From NCBI GenBank assembly GCA_945872285.1, contig CAMBZR010000071.1, positions 1 through 14,784 on the forward strand: a DNA stretch of 14,784 bases, given 5' to 3'. The notes below the pieces were generated by a model, which was not told the origin of the DNA, did no database searches, and saw only the letters and a list, made by a program, of their open reading frames with translations. Shown here one piece after another: positions 1 through 7,791 of the stretch. The position numbers and the translations under genes are program-made. The stretch's first letter is position 1, and every line of letters starts with the position of its first letter. This stretch comes from Bordetella parapertussis. Lineage in GTDB: Bacteria; Pseudomonadota; Gammaproteobacteria; Burkholderiales; Burkholderiaceae_B.

Positions 1-1079
1 TGCCAGACTTTGACTAAATCACGATCAGCGCCTTGCATCAGGCCGTCTTGCATTTCAACCACATCCAGACGTGAGCCCAGCGCTGAATACACGGTACCCA
101 TTTCAAGGCCGATGATGCCGCCACCCACAATCAACATTCTTTTTGGAATGTTGCGCAACAACAGCGCGCCGGTAGAATCGACCACGCGCTCATCGTCAGG
201 CATAAACGGCAACTTCACCGGCTGACTGCCCGCTGCGATAATCGCCTGCGCAAATTCAATCGTTTGCACACCCGAGGCGGTTTGAACTGAAACGTGATTG
301 GCACTCACAAACGAACCTAGACCTGTTACCACAGTCACTTTGCGAGCCTTAGCCATGCCCGCCAAGCCACCCGTTAGCTTACCGATCACGCCGTCTTTAA
401 AGGCGCGTAATTTATCCAAATCAATCTTTGGCTTACCAAACGAGATACCGTGATCAGCTAAAGCCTGCGCTTCTTCGAGAACGGCTGCCGTGTGCAACAA
501 GGCCTTTGAAGGAATACAACCCACGTTTAGGCACACACCACCCAACGTTGAGTAACGCTCAACCAACACCACGTTCAAGCCAAGATCTGCGGCACGAAAG
601 GCTGCTGAATAACCACCGGGGCCCGCGCCCAACACGAGCAGATCGCACTTGCTGTCGACCTTGCCGTTGTATTTGGCCATCGCAACGGTTGGGGTGTTAT
701 TTGCGAGCTTAGCGGCAGTCGGTGCTGCAGTCGGTGCTGCAGCCTGCGGTAATCCTAACGAGCTCGCAGCAGATCCTAACGCAGCGACAGCACTCGAAGA
801 CGCTGAAGCCGTCGCGTCAACCGCTGCACTTGCAGCCGCACTGGCCTCAAGCTGCAATATTACCGAACCTTGCTTCACTTTGTCGCCGATCTTCACTAAT
901 ACTGCCTTGACGACTCCGCCTTGATTTGAGGGGATCTCCATCGAGGACTTGTCAGATTCGACGGTGATCAGGCTTTGCTCGGCCTTGACCGTATCGCCGA
1001 CCGCCACCAACACTTCAATCACATCGACCGTATCAAAATCGCCGATATCAGGGATTGGAATATCAATCAGTTTGCTCAT
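1..1079 (-). CDS. lpdA: Dihydrolipoyl dehydrogenase (E3) with N-terminal lipoyl domain, 3' end outside window
   Basis: E3 reoxidises the dihydrolipoyl groups of the pyruvate dehydrogenase complex with FAD and NAD+. About 359 residues are visible; the rest (end of the NAD domain and the dimerisation domain) lies beyond the left edge. Residues 1-78 form a lipoyl domain with the lipoylated Lys44 in ESDKSSMEI. Residues about 79-140 are an Ala/Ser/Pro-rich linker. The flavoprotein follows: FAD-binding GAGPGG at 151-156, the redox disulphide Cys183/Cys188 in CLNVGCIPSK, and the second dinucleotide fold GGGIIGLEMG from 319. The ATG lies 9 bases after the aceF stop, with a G-rich Shine-Dalgarno stretch (AAGGGGG) between, so it is co-transcribed with aceE and aceF. 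E3 with a fused lipoyl domain is a known arrangement in betaproteobacteria and Neisseria. No stop is seen in the visible frame. Identity is near certain. Confidence 0.97.
   Translation of the reverse strand, partial: MSKLIDIPIPDIGDFDTVDVIEVLVAVGDTVKAEQSLITVESDKSSMEIPSNQGGVVKAVLVKIGDKVKQGSVILQLEASAAASAAVDATASASSSAVAALGSAASSLGLPQAAAPTAAPTAAKLANNTPTVAMAKYNGKVDSKCDLLVLGAGPGGYSAAFRAADLGLNVVLVERYSTLGGVCLNVGCIPSKALLHTAAVLEEAQALADHGISFGKPKIDLDKLRAFKDGVIGKLTGGLAGMAKARKVTVVTGLGSFVSANHVSVQTASGVQTIEFAQAIIAAGSQPVKLPFMPDDERVVDSTGALLLRNIPKRMLIVGGGIIGLEMGTVYSALGSRLDVVEMQDGLMQGADRDLVKVW
715..742. repeat. 12-base tandem repeat in the lpdA linker
   Basis: The unit GCAGTCGGTGCT occurs twice in perfect tandem (715-726, 727-738), followed by a third partial copy of four bases. 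It lies in the low-complexity linker of the E3 gene. In the minus-strand reading frame it encodes a duplicated Ala-Pro-Thr-Ala type unit. The unit length is a multiple of three, so copy-number change would keep frame. Confidence 0.85.
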
Positions 1080-1088
1080 CTTGCCCCC

Positions 1089-2477
1089 TTAGAGCGCGAT
1101 ACGGCGAAAATCCGCCAACAGGCTGCCGAGGTAGGCGTTAAAGCGTGCCCCGGAAGCACCATCAATCACACGGTGGTCGTACGATAACGACAACGGCAAG
1201 GTTAGTTGTGGCACAAACTGTTTACCATCCCAGACTGGTTTCATATACGATTTTGAAACGCCCAAAATCGCGAGCTCTGGTGCGTTAATGATGGGTGTAA
1301 AGTGCGTGCCGCCGATGCCACCTAAAGACGAAATCGACATACAACCGCCCTGCATTTCAGCCGGGGCTAACTTACCATCACGAGCCTTTTTGGCGAGTTC
1401 ACTGCTTTCAGAAGCCAGTTGCAAAATACCTTTTTTATCGGCATCACGAATCACCGGCACAACCAAGCCACTTGGGGTGTCTGCCGCAAAGCCAATATGA
1501 AAGTACTGCTTCAAAATCAAATTATCGCCGTCGAGCGACGCATTGAATTCTGGAAATTTCTTGAGCGCTGCGACAACAGCCTTGATTAAGAACGCAAGCA
1601 TCGTGACTTTGATGCCAGATTTTTCGTTCTCTTTATTTAGGTTCACACGCAAAGCTTCGAGCTCAGTGATGTTCGCTTCGTCGTTATTTGTCACGTGGGG
1701 GATCATCACCCAGTTGCGGTGCAAATTAGCCCCCGAAATCTTTTTAATACGCGACAGCGGTTTAGCTGTCGTTTCACCAAATTTTGTGAAATCAACTTTA
1801 GGCCAAGGTAAAAGGTCAAGTCCGCCACCCAACGAAGCGCCCTGCGCAAACCCTGACGCGCCTGCACCTCCCGCTAACGCTTGCTTAACAAAGTTTTGAA
1901 TATCTTCTTGAACGATGCGCTCTTTAGCACCCGAGCCTTTGACAAGACCAAGATCAACACCAAGCTCGCGCGCAAATTTTCTCACCGAAGGCGAAGCGTG
2001 CGGCAAGCCAACCGTTGAGGTTGGAAGCTCAAGCTTACCCTCCGGTGGCGCAGCAGGCGTAACAGCAGCAGCGACTGACGCGCTCGGTGCTGCAACGGCA
2101 GGTGCGGCAGGTGCAACGCTAGCAGATGCAACGCTAGCAGACGGCGCCGCAGGCGCAGAAGCATTTGAGGCACTCGAAGTCGTCGCAACGCTCGCAGTTG
2201 CTGGGGTTGCAGCAGCCGCAGCACTCGGCGCAGCAGCGCTCGCCTCAATGCTAAGCATCACACTGCCTTGTTTGATCTTATCGCCCACCTTCACCGCAAT
2301 CGCTTTGACGACGCCGGCGATCGAGGTGGGGATTTCCATTGAGGCCTTATCAGACTCAACGGTGATCAGACTTTGTTCGGCCTTAACCGCATCGCCGACC
2401 TTGACCAAAATTTCAATCACTTCAACGGTGTCGAAATCCCCAATGTCTGGAACTTCAATAGCTGTGATGTTACTCAT
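1089..2477 (-). CDS. aceF: Dihydrolipoamide acetyltransferase (E2) of pyruvate dehydrogenase
   Basis: E2 is the structural core of the complex and moves the acetyl group from lipoamide to CoA. The 462-residue protein has four parts. Residues 1-78 are a lipoyl domain (Lys44 in ESDKASMEI). Residues about 80-158 are a very Ala/Ser/Pro-rich mobile linker. Residues 159-200 are a peripheral subunit-binding domain (HASPSVRKFARELGVDL). After a short Gly/Ala spacer, the catalytic domain runs from about 225 to the end, with the acetyltransferase motif DHRVIDG at 434-440 (His435, Asp439). Many proteobacterial E2 proteins of this type have two or three lipoyl domains and exceed 540 residues, so this is a short, single-lipoyl form. 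It starts 15 bases after the aceE stop, with an AAAGAGAT Shine-Dalgarno-like stretch before the ATG, and is followed 9 bases later by lpdA. The catalytic domain is intact, so this is a functional gene, not a truncation. Confidence 0.98.
   Translation of the reverse strand: MSNITAIEVPDIGDFDTVEVIEILVKVGDAVKAEQSLITVESDKASMEIPTSIAGVVKAIAVKVGDKIKQGSVMLSIEASAAAPSAAAAATPATASVATTSSASNASAPAAPSASVASASVAPAAPAVAAPSASVAAAVTPAAPPEGKLELPTSTVGLPHASPSVRKFARELGVDLGLVKGSGAKERIVQEDIQNFVKQALAGGAGASGFAQGASLGGGLDLLPWPKVDFTKFGETTAKPLSRIKKISGANLHRNWVMIPHVTNNDEANITELEALRVNLNKENEKSGIKVTMLAFLIKAVVAALKKFPEFNASLDGDNLILKQYFHIGFAADTPSGLVVPVIRDADKKGILQLASESSELAKKARDGKLAPAEMQGGCMSISSLGGIGGTHFTPIINAPELAILGVSKSYMKPVWDGKQFVPQLTLPLSLSYDHRVIDGASGARFNAYLGSLLADFRRIAL
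2112..2141. repeat. 15-base tandem repeat in the aceF linker
   Basis: TGCAACGCTAGCAGA is present twice in perfect tandem (2112-2126 and 2127-2141). It falls in the E2 interdomain linker and encodes a duplicated Ser-Ala-Ser-Val-Ala unit on the minus strand. The perfect nucleotide identity points to a recent in-frame slippage or duplication. Confidence 0.88.
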
Positions 2478-2492
2478 AGTGGATCTCTTTTA

Positions 2493-5192
2493 TTAAGCGT
2501 ATTGGGGGTTGGCTTTATCAGGATCAATGCCGTATTTTTTTATGGCTGCGGCCACTTGGCTAACCGGTACTGTGCCCTCGTCGGCCAGCGCACGCAAGGT
2601 CGCCAAGACCACAAAGTGCCGGTCAACCTCAAAGTGTTCGCGTAGTTTTGAGCGAAAATCTGAACGGCCAAAACCATCGGTGCCCAGCACTTTATAAGCA
2701 CGACTCTTTGGCATAAACGGGCGAATCTGATCAGCAAAAAGTTTCATGTAGTCAGTTGAGGCAATGATAGGACCCTCTGTTTTTTCTAACAGACTGGTCA
2801 CATAAGGCACCTTAGCTTTTGTTGTTGGATGCAACATATTATGACGCTCGCAATCTAAACCATCACGACGCAGCTCTGTAAAACTCGTGACGCTAAAGAT
2901 GTCAGCCGATACGCCCCAATCTTTTTCAAGCAACTCGGCACCTGCCATCACTTCGCGCAAAATCGTACCCGACCCGAGCAACTGAGCACGCAGCTTATGC
3001 TTGCCGCCTTTTTTCAGACGATACATCCCGCGAAGGATACCGACCTCGTCACCCTTGGTGAGCCCAGGCTGTGGGTAGTTTTCGTTCATCAAGGTCAAGT
3101 AGTAATAGACGTTTTCTTGATCTTCGATCATGCGCTTCATGCCGTGTTGAATAATCACAGCCACTTCGTGCGCAAACGTTGGGTCGTACGACACGCAATT
3201 TGGGATCGTCGACGAGAAGATATGGCTATGGCCGTCTTCGTGTTGCAAGCCCTCGCCGTTGAGAGTGGTGCGCCCGGCCGTGCCACCCAACAAGAAGCCA
3301 CGCGCCTGCATATCACCCGCCGCCCAGGCCAGATCACCGATCCGCTGAAAGCCAAACATCGAGTAGTAGATATAGAACGGCACCATGATGCGGTTGTTCG
3401 TCGAGTACGAGGTTGCTGCTGCAATCCAAGAACTGAACGCACCGGCTTCGTTAATGCCCTCTTGCAATAACTGACCATCCGCGGCTTCGCGGTAATACAT
3501 CACCTGATCTTTATCAACGGGTATATATTTTTGACCTTCGGGGGCATAGATACCGATCTGTCTGAACAGGCCTTCCATGCCAAAGGTGCGTGACTCATCG
3601 GCCAAGATTGGTACCACCCGCGGACCGATCTCTTTATCGCGCAACACCTGATTCAAGACGCGAACAAACGCTTGTGTCGTTGAGATCTCGCGTCCTTCAG
3701 CCGTGGGTTCCAGAACAGGACGCAGCACTTCGAGCAAAGGCGCCTTCAAATTTTCGTCGGCACGAGTACGCCGCTTAGGCAGATAGCCACCCAACGCTTT
3801 ACGGCGCTCATGCAGATATTGCGTTTCTGGCGAATCTTCAGCCGGCTTGTAATACGGTAATTCTTCAAGCTTGCTGTCGGGTACTGGGATGTTATAGCGA
3901 TCGCGAAATTCGCGAATCGTATCGATGTCTAGTTTCTTTTGCTGATGCGACGGATTTTTAGCCTGAGCAATATGCCCTAAGCCATAACCCTTAATCGTTT
4001 TAGCCAAAATAACTGTGGGTTGACCCTTGTGCTCTGACGCTGCAGCAAACGCTGCATAGACTTTATGCGGATCGTGACCGCCACGATTTAAGCGCCACAC
4101 ATCTTCATCGCTCATGCGTGACACCATCTCGAGCAACTTAGGATGTTTGCCAAAGAAATGGTCGCGTACGAACTTGCCATCGTTGGCTTTGTAGGCTTGA
4201 TATTCGCCGTCGACGGTGTCTTCCATGATCTTGCGCAAAATCCCTTCTTTATCGCTTGCAAGCAAGGGATCCCAATAGCCGCCCCAAATCATTTTGATCA
4301 CGTTCCAGCCGCTACCCCGAAAATCACCCTCAAGCTCTTGAATGATTTTGCCGTTGCCGCGTACTGGGCCATCTAAGCGTTGCAAATTGCAATTAATCAC
4401 GAAGATCAAGTTATCGAGTTTTTCGCGCGCAGCCAAGCTAATGGCGCCAAGTGACTCGGGCTCATCCATCTCGCCATCGCCGCAAAATACCCAAACTTTA
4501 CGCTGACTAGTATCGGCGATCCCGCGGGCGTGCAAGTATTTTAAGAACCGCGCCTGATAGATCGCCATCAGAGGGCCCAGACCCATCGATACCGTTGGAA
4601 ACTGCCAGAACTCTGGCATCAGTTTGGGATGCGGATATGACGACAAACCCTTGCCGCCGACTTCTTGTCTGAAATGATTCAGTTGATCTTCAGTTAAACG
4701 ACCTTCAAGATAGGCACGACCATAGACGCCCGGCGATGAGTGCCCTTGAAAGTACACCAAGTCGCCACCGCGCTCAGGTGTGTCGGCATGCCAGAAATGA
4801 TTTTGTCCGCAGCCAATCATCGTCGCAAGCGACGCAAACGAGGCAATGTGACCACCTAGGTCTCCGCCATCTGGAGGATTATGTTTGTTGGCCCGCACCA
4901 CCATCGCCATCGCGTTCCAGCGAATGTAGTGACGAATGCGCGCCTCTAAGTCAAGATTGCCTGGGTGTGGGGGCTCATGCCCAGCCGGAATGGTATTGAG
5001 ATATGCCGTGTTGGCCGAAAACGGAATATGCGCACCCGAGCGGCGCGCTAAATCCGTTAAGCGTTCAAGCAAGTAGTGCGCGCGCTCTGGGCCTTCGCGA
5101 TCGAGCACGGCCGCTAAAGCGTCTAGCCACTCTTGTGTTTCGAGCGAATCTTCATCGTTCAACGCGTTCAGTACGGCAGCTTGTGGTGCCAT
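2493..5192 (-). CDS. aceE: Pyruvate dehydrogenase E1 component, homodimeric type
   Basis: E1 decarboxylates pyruvate on thiamine diphosphate and acetylates the lipoyl group of E2. At 899 residues it matches the single-chain (alpha2) family length. The thiamine diphosphate motif begins at GDG (238-240, in GDGEMDEPES) and ends near the NCN at 267-269. The pyrimidine-domain catalytic glutamate is Glu582 in EGINEAGA. The strongly conserved GRTTLNGEGLQHEDGHSH loop follows. The start is supported by a GGAG Shine-Dalgarno six bases upstream (complement of 5199-5202) and by the N-terminal sequence DEDSLETQEWLDAL, typical of the family. It is the first gene of the aceE-aceF-lpdA operon and is transcribed away from the histidine kinase gene at 5390. 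A sigma70-like promoter lies at 5257-5285. Nothing appears broken or unusual in the coding sequence. Confidence 0.98.
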   Translation of the reverse strand: MAPQAAVLNALNDEDSLETQEWLDALAAVLDREGPERAHYLLERLTDLARRSGAHIPFSANTAYLNTIPAGHEPPHPGNLDLEARIRHYIRWNAMAMVVRANKHNPPDGGDLGGHIASFASLATMIGCGQNHFWHADTPERGGDLVYFQGHSSPGVYGRAYLEGRLTEDQLNHFRQEVGGKGLSSYPHPKLMPEFWQFPTVSMGLGPLMAIYQARFLKYLHARGIADTSQRKVWVFCGDGEMDEPESLGAISLAAREKLDNLIFVINCNLQRLDGPVRGNGKIIQELEGDFRGSGWNVIKMIWGGYWDPLLASDKEGILRKIMEDTVDGEYQAYKANDGKFVRDHFFGKHPKLLEMVSRMSDEDVWRLNRGGHDPHKVYAAFAAASEHKGQPTVILAKTIKGYGLGHIAQAKNPSHQQKKLDIDTIREFRDRYNIPVPDSKLEELPYYKPAEDSPETQYLHERRKALGGYLPKRRTRADENLKAPLLEVLRPVLEPTAEGREISTTQAFVRVLNQVLRDKEIGPRVVPILADESRTFGMEGLFRQIGIYAPEGQKYIPVDKDQVMYYREAADGQLLQEGINEAGAFSSWIAAATSYSTNNRIMVPFYIYYSMFGFQRIGDLAWAAGDMQARGFLLGGTAGRTTLNGEGLQHEDGHSHIFSSTIPNCVSYDPTFAHEVAVIIQHGMKRMIEDQENVYYYLTLMNENYPQPGLTKGDEVGILRGMYRLKKGGKHKLRAQLLGSGTILREVMAGAELLEKDWGVSADIFSVTSFTELRRDGLDCERHNMLHPTTKAKVPYVTSLLEKTEGPIIASTDYMKLFADQIRPFMPKSRAYKVLGTDGFGRSDFRSKLREHFEVDRHFVVLATLRALADEGTVPVSQVAAAIKKYGIDPDKANPQYA

Positions 5193-5256
5193 GGCAATCT
5201 CCGGAGTGCTAGCCCGAGTGAGTGACGAGGCTAACTGTTTTTTGGGTATTTACGGC

Positions 5257-5285
5257 ATTCTAGGTACATCTCGCAATTGCGGCAA
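5257..5285 (-). promoter_or_regulatory. Predicted sigma70 promoter of the aceE operon
   Basis: On the minus strand a -35 like TTGCCG (complement of 5280-5285, 4/6 to consensus) is followed by a 17-base spacer and a -10 TAGAAT (complement of 5257-5262, 5/6). Transcription would start near 5250, giving a leader of about 57 bases before aceE. The -35 box and spacer are overlapped by the palindrome at 5272-5281. Predicted from sequence only. Confidence 0.55.
5272..5281. promoter_or_regulatory. Palindrome CGCAATTGCG inside the aceE promoter
   Basis: This perfect 10-base inverted repeat overlaps the spacer and -35 region of the predicted aceE promoter. A second overlapping dyad, TTGC-G-GCAA, spans 5277-5285. 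A protein bound here would block the -35 element, so a repressor site is possible. I do not recognise it as the PdhR consensus (AATTGGTnnnACCAATT). Short palindromes also arise by chance. Confidence 0.35.
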
Positions 5286-5311
5286 CAAATATTTCATGTT
5301 GCGGTATAGCT

Positions 5312-5326
5312 TTTCATATTATGAAA
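5312..5326. promoter_or_regulatory. Palindrome TTTCATA-T-TATGAAA in the divergent region
   Basis: A perfect 7+1+7 inverted repeat is centred at 5319. A further half site, TTTCAT at 5292-5297, lies exactly 20 bases to the left in direct orientation, about two helical turns. The centre would be near -69 relative to the predicted aceE start, a usual position for an activator. It also overlaps a TATTAT (5317-5322) that could be the -10 of the kinase operon, although no good -35 goes with it. It may be the binding site of the adjacent response regulator; this is inference. Confidence 0.4.
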
Positions 5327-5389
5327 TAAAAATGCATTTTGAGCTCAAAATAAGGATGTCAAGCCGAAATTGGGGATAACCCGACTAAA

Positions 5390-7168
5390 ATGTCCACCTT
5401 ATGGATTTCAAGAATGACCAACCCAGCTAAATCAGTTCTCGCCGCCCCTTTTCTTGATCAGGCTCGCTTGCGTCGTCGCAGGTGGTATTGGCTGACGCCC
5501 ATGTTAGTGCTCGGCCTGTACGCGTGCGTCATGGGAGTCTTCTTCTGGTTACAGCGCCTTCATGACGGCAGCGTCATGTTCGTCACCATCGACCAAGAAC
5601 TGCGCCAGCACCGTTTAATTTGGGTGGTCGTGGCCCTCTCTGTGGTGATCGTGATCGCCCTGCTGATGCTTTGGCGCTACACCCGCTATCGCTCTGAGGC
5701 CGAAGCTGCGCTGATTGCCGAAACCGGTTTTAGGCGTGCCATGGAAAACTCCATGTCGACAGGAATGCGGGTGGTCGATCTTGAGGGGCGCATCGCCTAC
5801 GTGAATCCCGCTTTTTGCCGAATGATCGGCTGGAACGAGGCCGATCTGATTGGCCGGTTGCCGCCGTTTCCGTACTGGGTACCTGGCCGTTACGAATCGC
5901 ATCAACAAACACTCGACAATCTGATGCTGGGTAAAGCACCGAGCTCTGGGATCGAGCTTGAAGCGCAGCGGCGCGACGGTTCTCGCTTTAACGCCCGTAT
6001 GTATGTTTCACCTTTGCTTGACCCTCAGGGTACGCAAGTGGGTTGGATGACCTCGATGACCGACATCACTGAGCCAAAGCGCATTCGTGAGGCACTCACG
6101 GCCGCCCACGAGCGCTTCATGACCGTACTAGAAGGTCTCGATGACGCGATCTCGGTCACAGCCGATGCCGAAGAGGGCCTAGAGCTTTTGTTCGCGAACC
6201 GTACCTACCGGCGCTTTTTTGGCGCACAGACTAGCGGCCACCATGAGCTGCTGGCGGGACGCCGAGGTCGTTACACCGAAGAGTCGGTTGAAATATTTTC
6301 AACCACCGTGCAGCGTTGGTTTGAGGTGCAGCACCGGATGCTGGCCTGGACCGACGGTCGAAAAGTGCGCCTGCAAGTCGCGCGCGACATCACCGAGCGA
6401 CGCCAGCACGAAGAAACCTCGAGAATTCAGCAAGAGAAAATTCAGATCACTAGCCGTCTGACAACAATGGGAGAGATGGCCTCATCATTGGCACACGAAC
6501 TCAATCAACCCCTGACTGCGATTGCGAACTACAGTATGGGGGTCGTGGCGATGGTCAAGGCCGGAAACACGGATATGGCAACGCTGATCCCGGCGCTTGA
6601 AAAAACCGCGGCGCAAGCGCAGCGCGCCGGAAAAATCATCAGTCGGATCCGCGAGTTTGTTAAACGCAGTGAACCGCGCCGTCAGGCAATTCAATTGCAA
6701 ACTGTGATTGATAACGCTGTGAGCCTGGCCGAAATTCACGCGCGTAAGCATCGCGTTGCCATCGCCACTAAAATTCCAGACGACCTCCCTGACGTGTTAG
6801 CCGATCCGATCCTCATCGAACAGGTGCTGCTTAATTTGTTAAAAAATGGTCTTGAGGCGATGGATCAAAGTGCCGTCGATACGCTTGTCCTCGCAGTGAC
6901 CGTCCACGATCGTCAAATTGAAATCTCCGTCACGGATCATGGTCACGGCCTGACTGACCCCGAACGTCTGTTCGAGCCATTCTTCAGCACCAAGTCTGAG
7001 GGTCTGGGGATGGGTCTGAACATCTGCCGCACAATCATCGAATCGCATCACGGTCGCCTTTGGGCGACTAGCAATCCAGAAGGCGGTACTATCTTTCGCT
7101 TTACACTACCTTGCGTCGATCCTGACGCTATCCAGCTAGACAATCAGTCCGAGGAGTTATCTGCATGA
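5390..7168 (+). CDS. Membrane-bound PAS sensor histidine kinase
   Basis: This is the sensor of a two-component system; the phosphate donor is ATP and the partner is almost certainly the regulator encoded next to it. Of 592 residues, two membrane helices lie at about 35-55 and 77-96, with only about 20 residues between them. A clear PAS domain with its PAC end (MTDITEPK) spans about 112-230. A second, degenerate PAS-like segment spans about 237-337 and also ends in RDITERR. The HisKA helix carries the phospho-acceptor His369 in SLAHELNQPLTAIANY. The ATPase domain shows the N box (Asn486), DHGHG 516-520, FEPFF 528-532 and GLGMGL 538-543. The start is uncertain: ATG 5390 has no well-placed ribosome site, whereas ATG 5414 (residue 9) has a GGA eight bases upstream. 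The stop overlaps the regulator start by four bases. The ligand is unknown; I see no FixL-type haem histidine. Confidence 0.94.
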   Translation: MSTLWISRMTNPAKSVLAAPFLDQARLRRRRWYWLTPMLVLGLYACVMGVFFWLQRLHDGSVMFVTIDQELRQHRLIWVVVALSVVIVIALLMLWRYTRYRSEAEAALIAETGFRRAMENSMSTGMRVVDLEGRIAYVNPAFCRMIGWNEADLIGRLPPFPYWVPGRYESHQQTLDNLMLGKAPSSGIELEAQRRDGSRFNARMYVSPLLDPQGTQVGWMTSMTDITEPKRIREALTAAHERFMTVLEGLDDAISVTADAEEGLELLFANRTYRRFFGAQTSGHHELLAGRRGRYTEESVEIFSTTVQRWFEVQHRMLAWTDGRKVRLQVARDITERRQHEETSRIQQEKIQITSRLTTMGEMASSLAHELNQPLTAIANYSMGVVAMVKAGNTDMATLIPALEKTAAQAQRAGKIISRIREFVKRSEPRRQAIQLQTVIDNAVSLAEIHARKHRVAIATKIPDDLPDVLADPILIEQVLLNLLKNGLEAMDQSAVDTLVLAVTVHDRQIEISVTDHGHGLTDPERLFEPFFSTKSEGLGMGLNICRTIIESHHGRLWATSNPEGGTIFRFTLPCVDPDAIQLDNQSEELSA

Positions 7169-7791
7169 ATCTGCCCCAAATAGCCAGCACCGTTTACATT
7201 GTTGACGATGACGAGGCGGTACGCGACTCATTAAGATGGCTACTCGAAGCCAATAATTACCGAGTGCGCGCCTATGCCAGTGCTGAAGCTTTTTTGGCTG
7301 AATACGACGAGCAACAACCCGGCGTCTTGATTGTCGACGTGCGTATGCCCGGCATGAGCGGCCTTGAATTGCAAGAGCAATTAATTGTGCGCAAATCCTC
7401 AATGCCAGTTGTGTTCATCACCGGTCATGGCGATATCCCCATGGCGATTTCAACCATGAAAAAAGGTGCGGTTGATTTTCTTGAAAAGCCCTTTAATGAA
7501 ACCGCTCTGCGCGAAATCGTGGGTCGCATGTTCGAGCAAGCCAACCAACGTCTGACGCAAGCGAAAGCCGTTCGCCAACACGAAGCCATGCTCGCGCGCC
7601 TAACCTCGCGCGAACAGCAAGTGCTTGAACGCATCGTTGCCGGACGTCTGAATAAACAGATTGCTGATGATCTAGGCATCAGCATCAAAACGGTTGAAGC
7701 ACATCGTGCCAATATCATGGAAAAACTGCAGGTCACTACAGTGGCAGACTTGATGAAAGTCGCGCTTGCCAAACCCGAGGTCAATGCATGA
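7165..7791 (+). CDS. FixJ/NarL-type response regulator with LuxR helix-turn-helix
   Basis: This is the DNA-binding output protein of the two-component system. Of 208 residues, 1-120 form a receiver domain with acidic Asp14-16, phospho-acceptor Asp58 (in [10 protein letters not shown]), Thr86 and Lys108. A helical linker follows, then a LuxR-type helix-turn-helix at about 144-200 ([28 protein letters not shown], then [14 protein letters not shown]). The layout matches FixJ, TtrR and similar regulators that pair with PAS kinases. Its ATG overlaps the kinase stop as ATGA and is preceded by a strong GAGGAG Shine-Dalgarno eight bases upstream (7151-7156), better than that of the kinase itself. Its own stop overlaps the folD start in the same way. 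Phosphorylation probably drives dimerisation and promoter binding. The targets are not known; the palindromes at 5272-5326 are candidates. Confidence 0.96.
   Translation: MNLPQIASTVYIVDDDEAVRDSLRWLLEANNYRVRAYASAEAFLAEYDEQQPGVLIVDVRMPGMSGLELQEQLIVRKSSMPVVFITGHGDIPMAISTMKKGAVDFLEKPFNETALREIVGRMFEQANQRLTQAKAVRQHEAMLARLTSREQQVLERIVAGRLNKQIADDLGISIKTVEAHRANIMEKLQVTTVADLMKVALAKPEVNA

Noticed and set aside
1915..2496. 193-residue Ala-rich open frame on the plus strand opposite aceF
   Set aside because: It is the complement of the GC-rich Ala linker and lipoyl domain of aceF; low complexity, no ribosome site, no family resemblance.
5356..5379. Tiny leader frame (MSSRNWG) before the kinase gene
   Set aside because: The AAGG touches the ATG, too close to act as a ribosome site; there is no codon pattern suggesting attenuation.
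5720..6080. FixL-like haem-PAS oxygen sensor
   Set aside because: The PAS sequence lacks the histidine-containing helix pattern of FixL haem domains, so an oxygen-sensing label is not supported.
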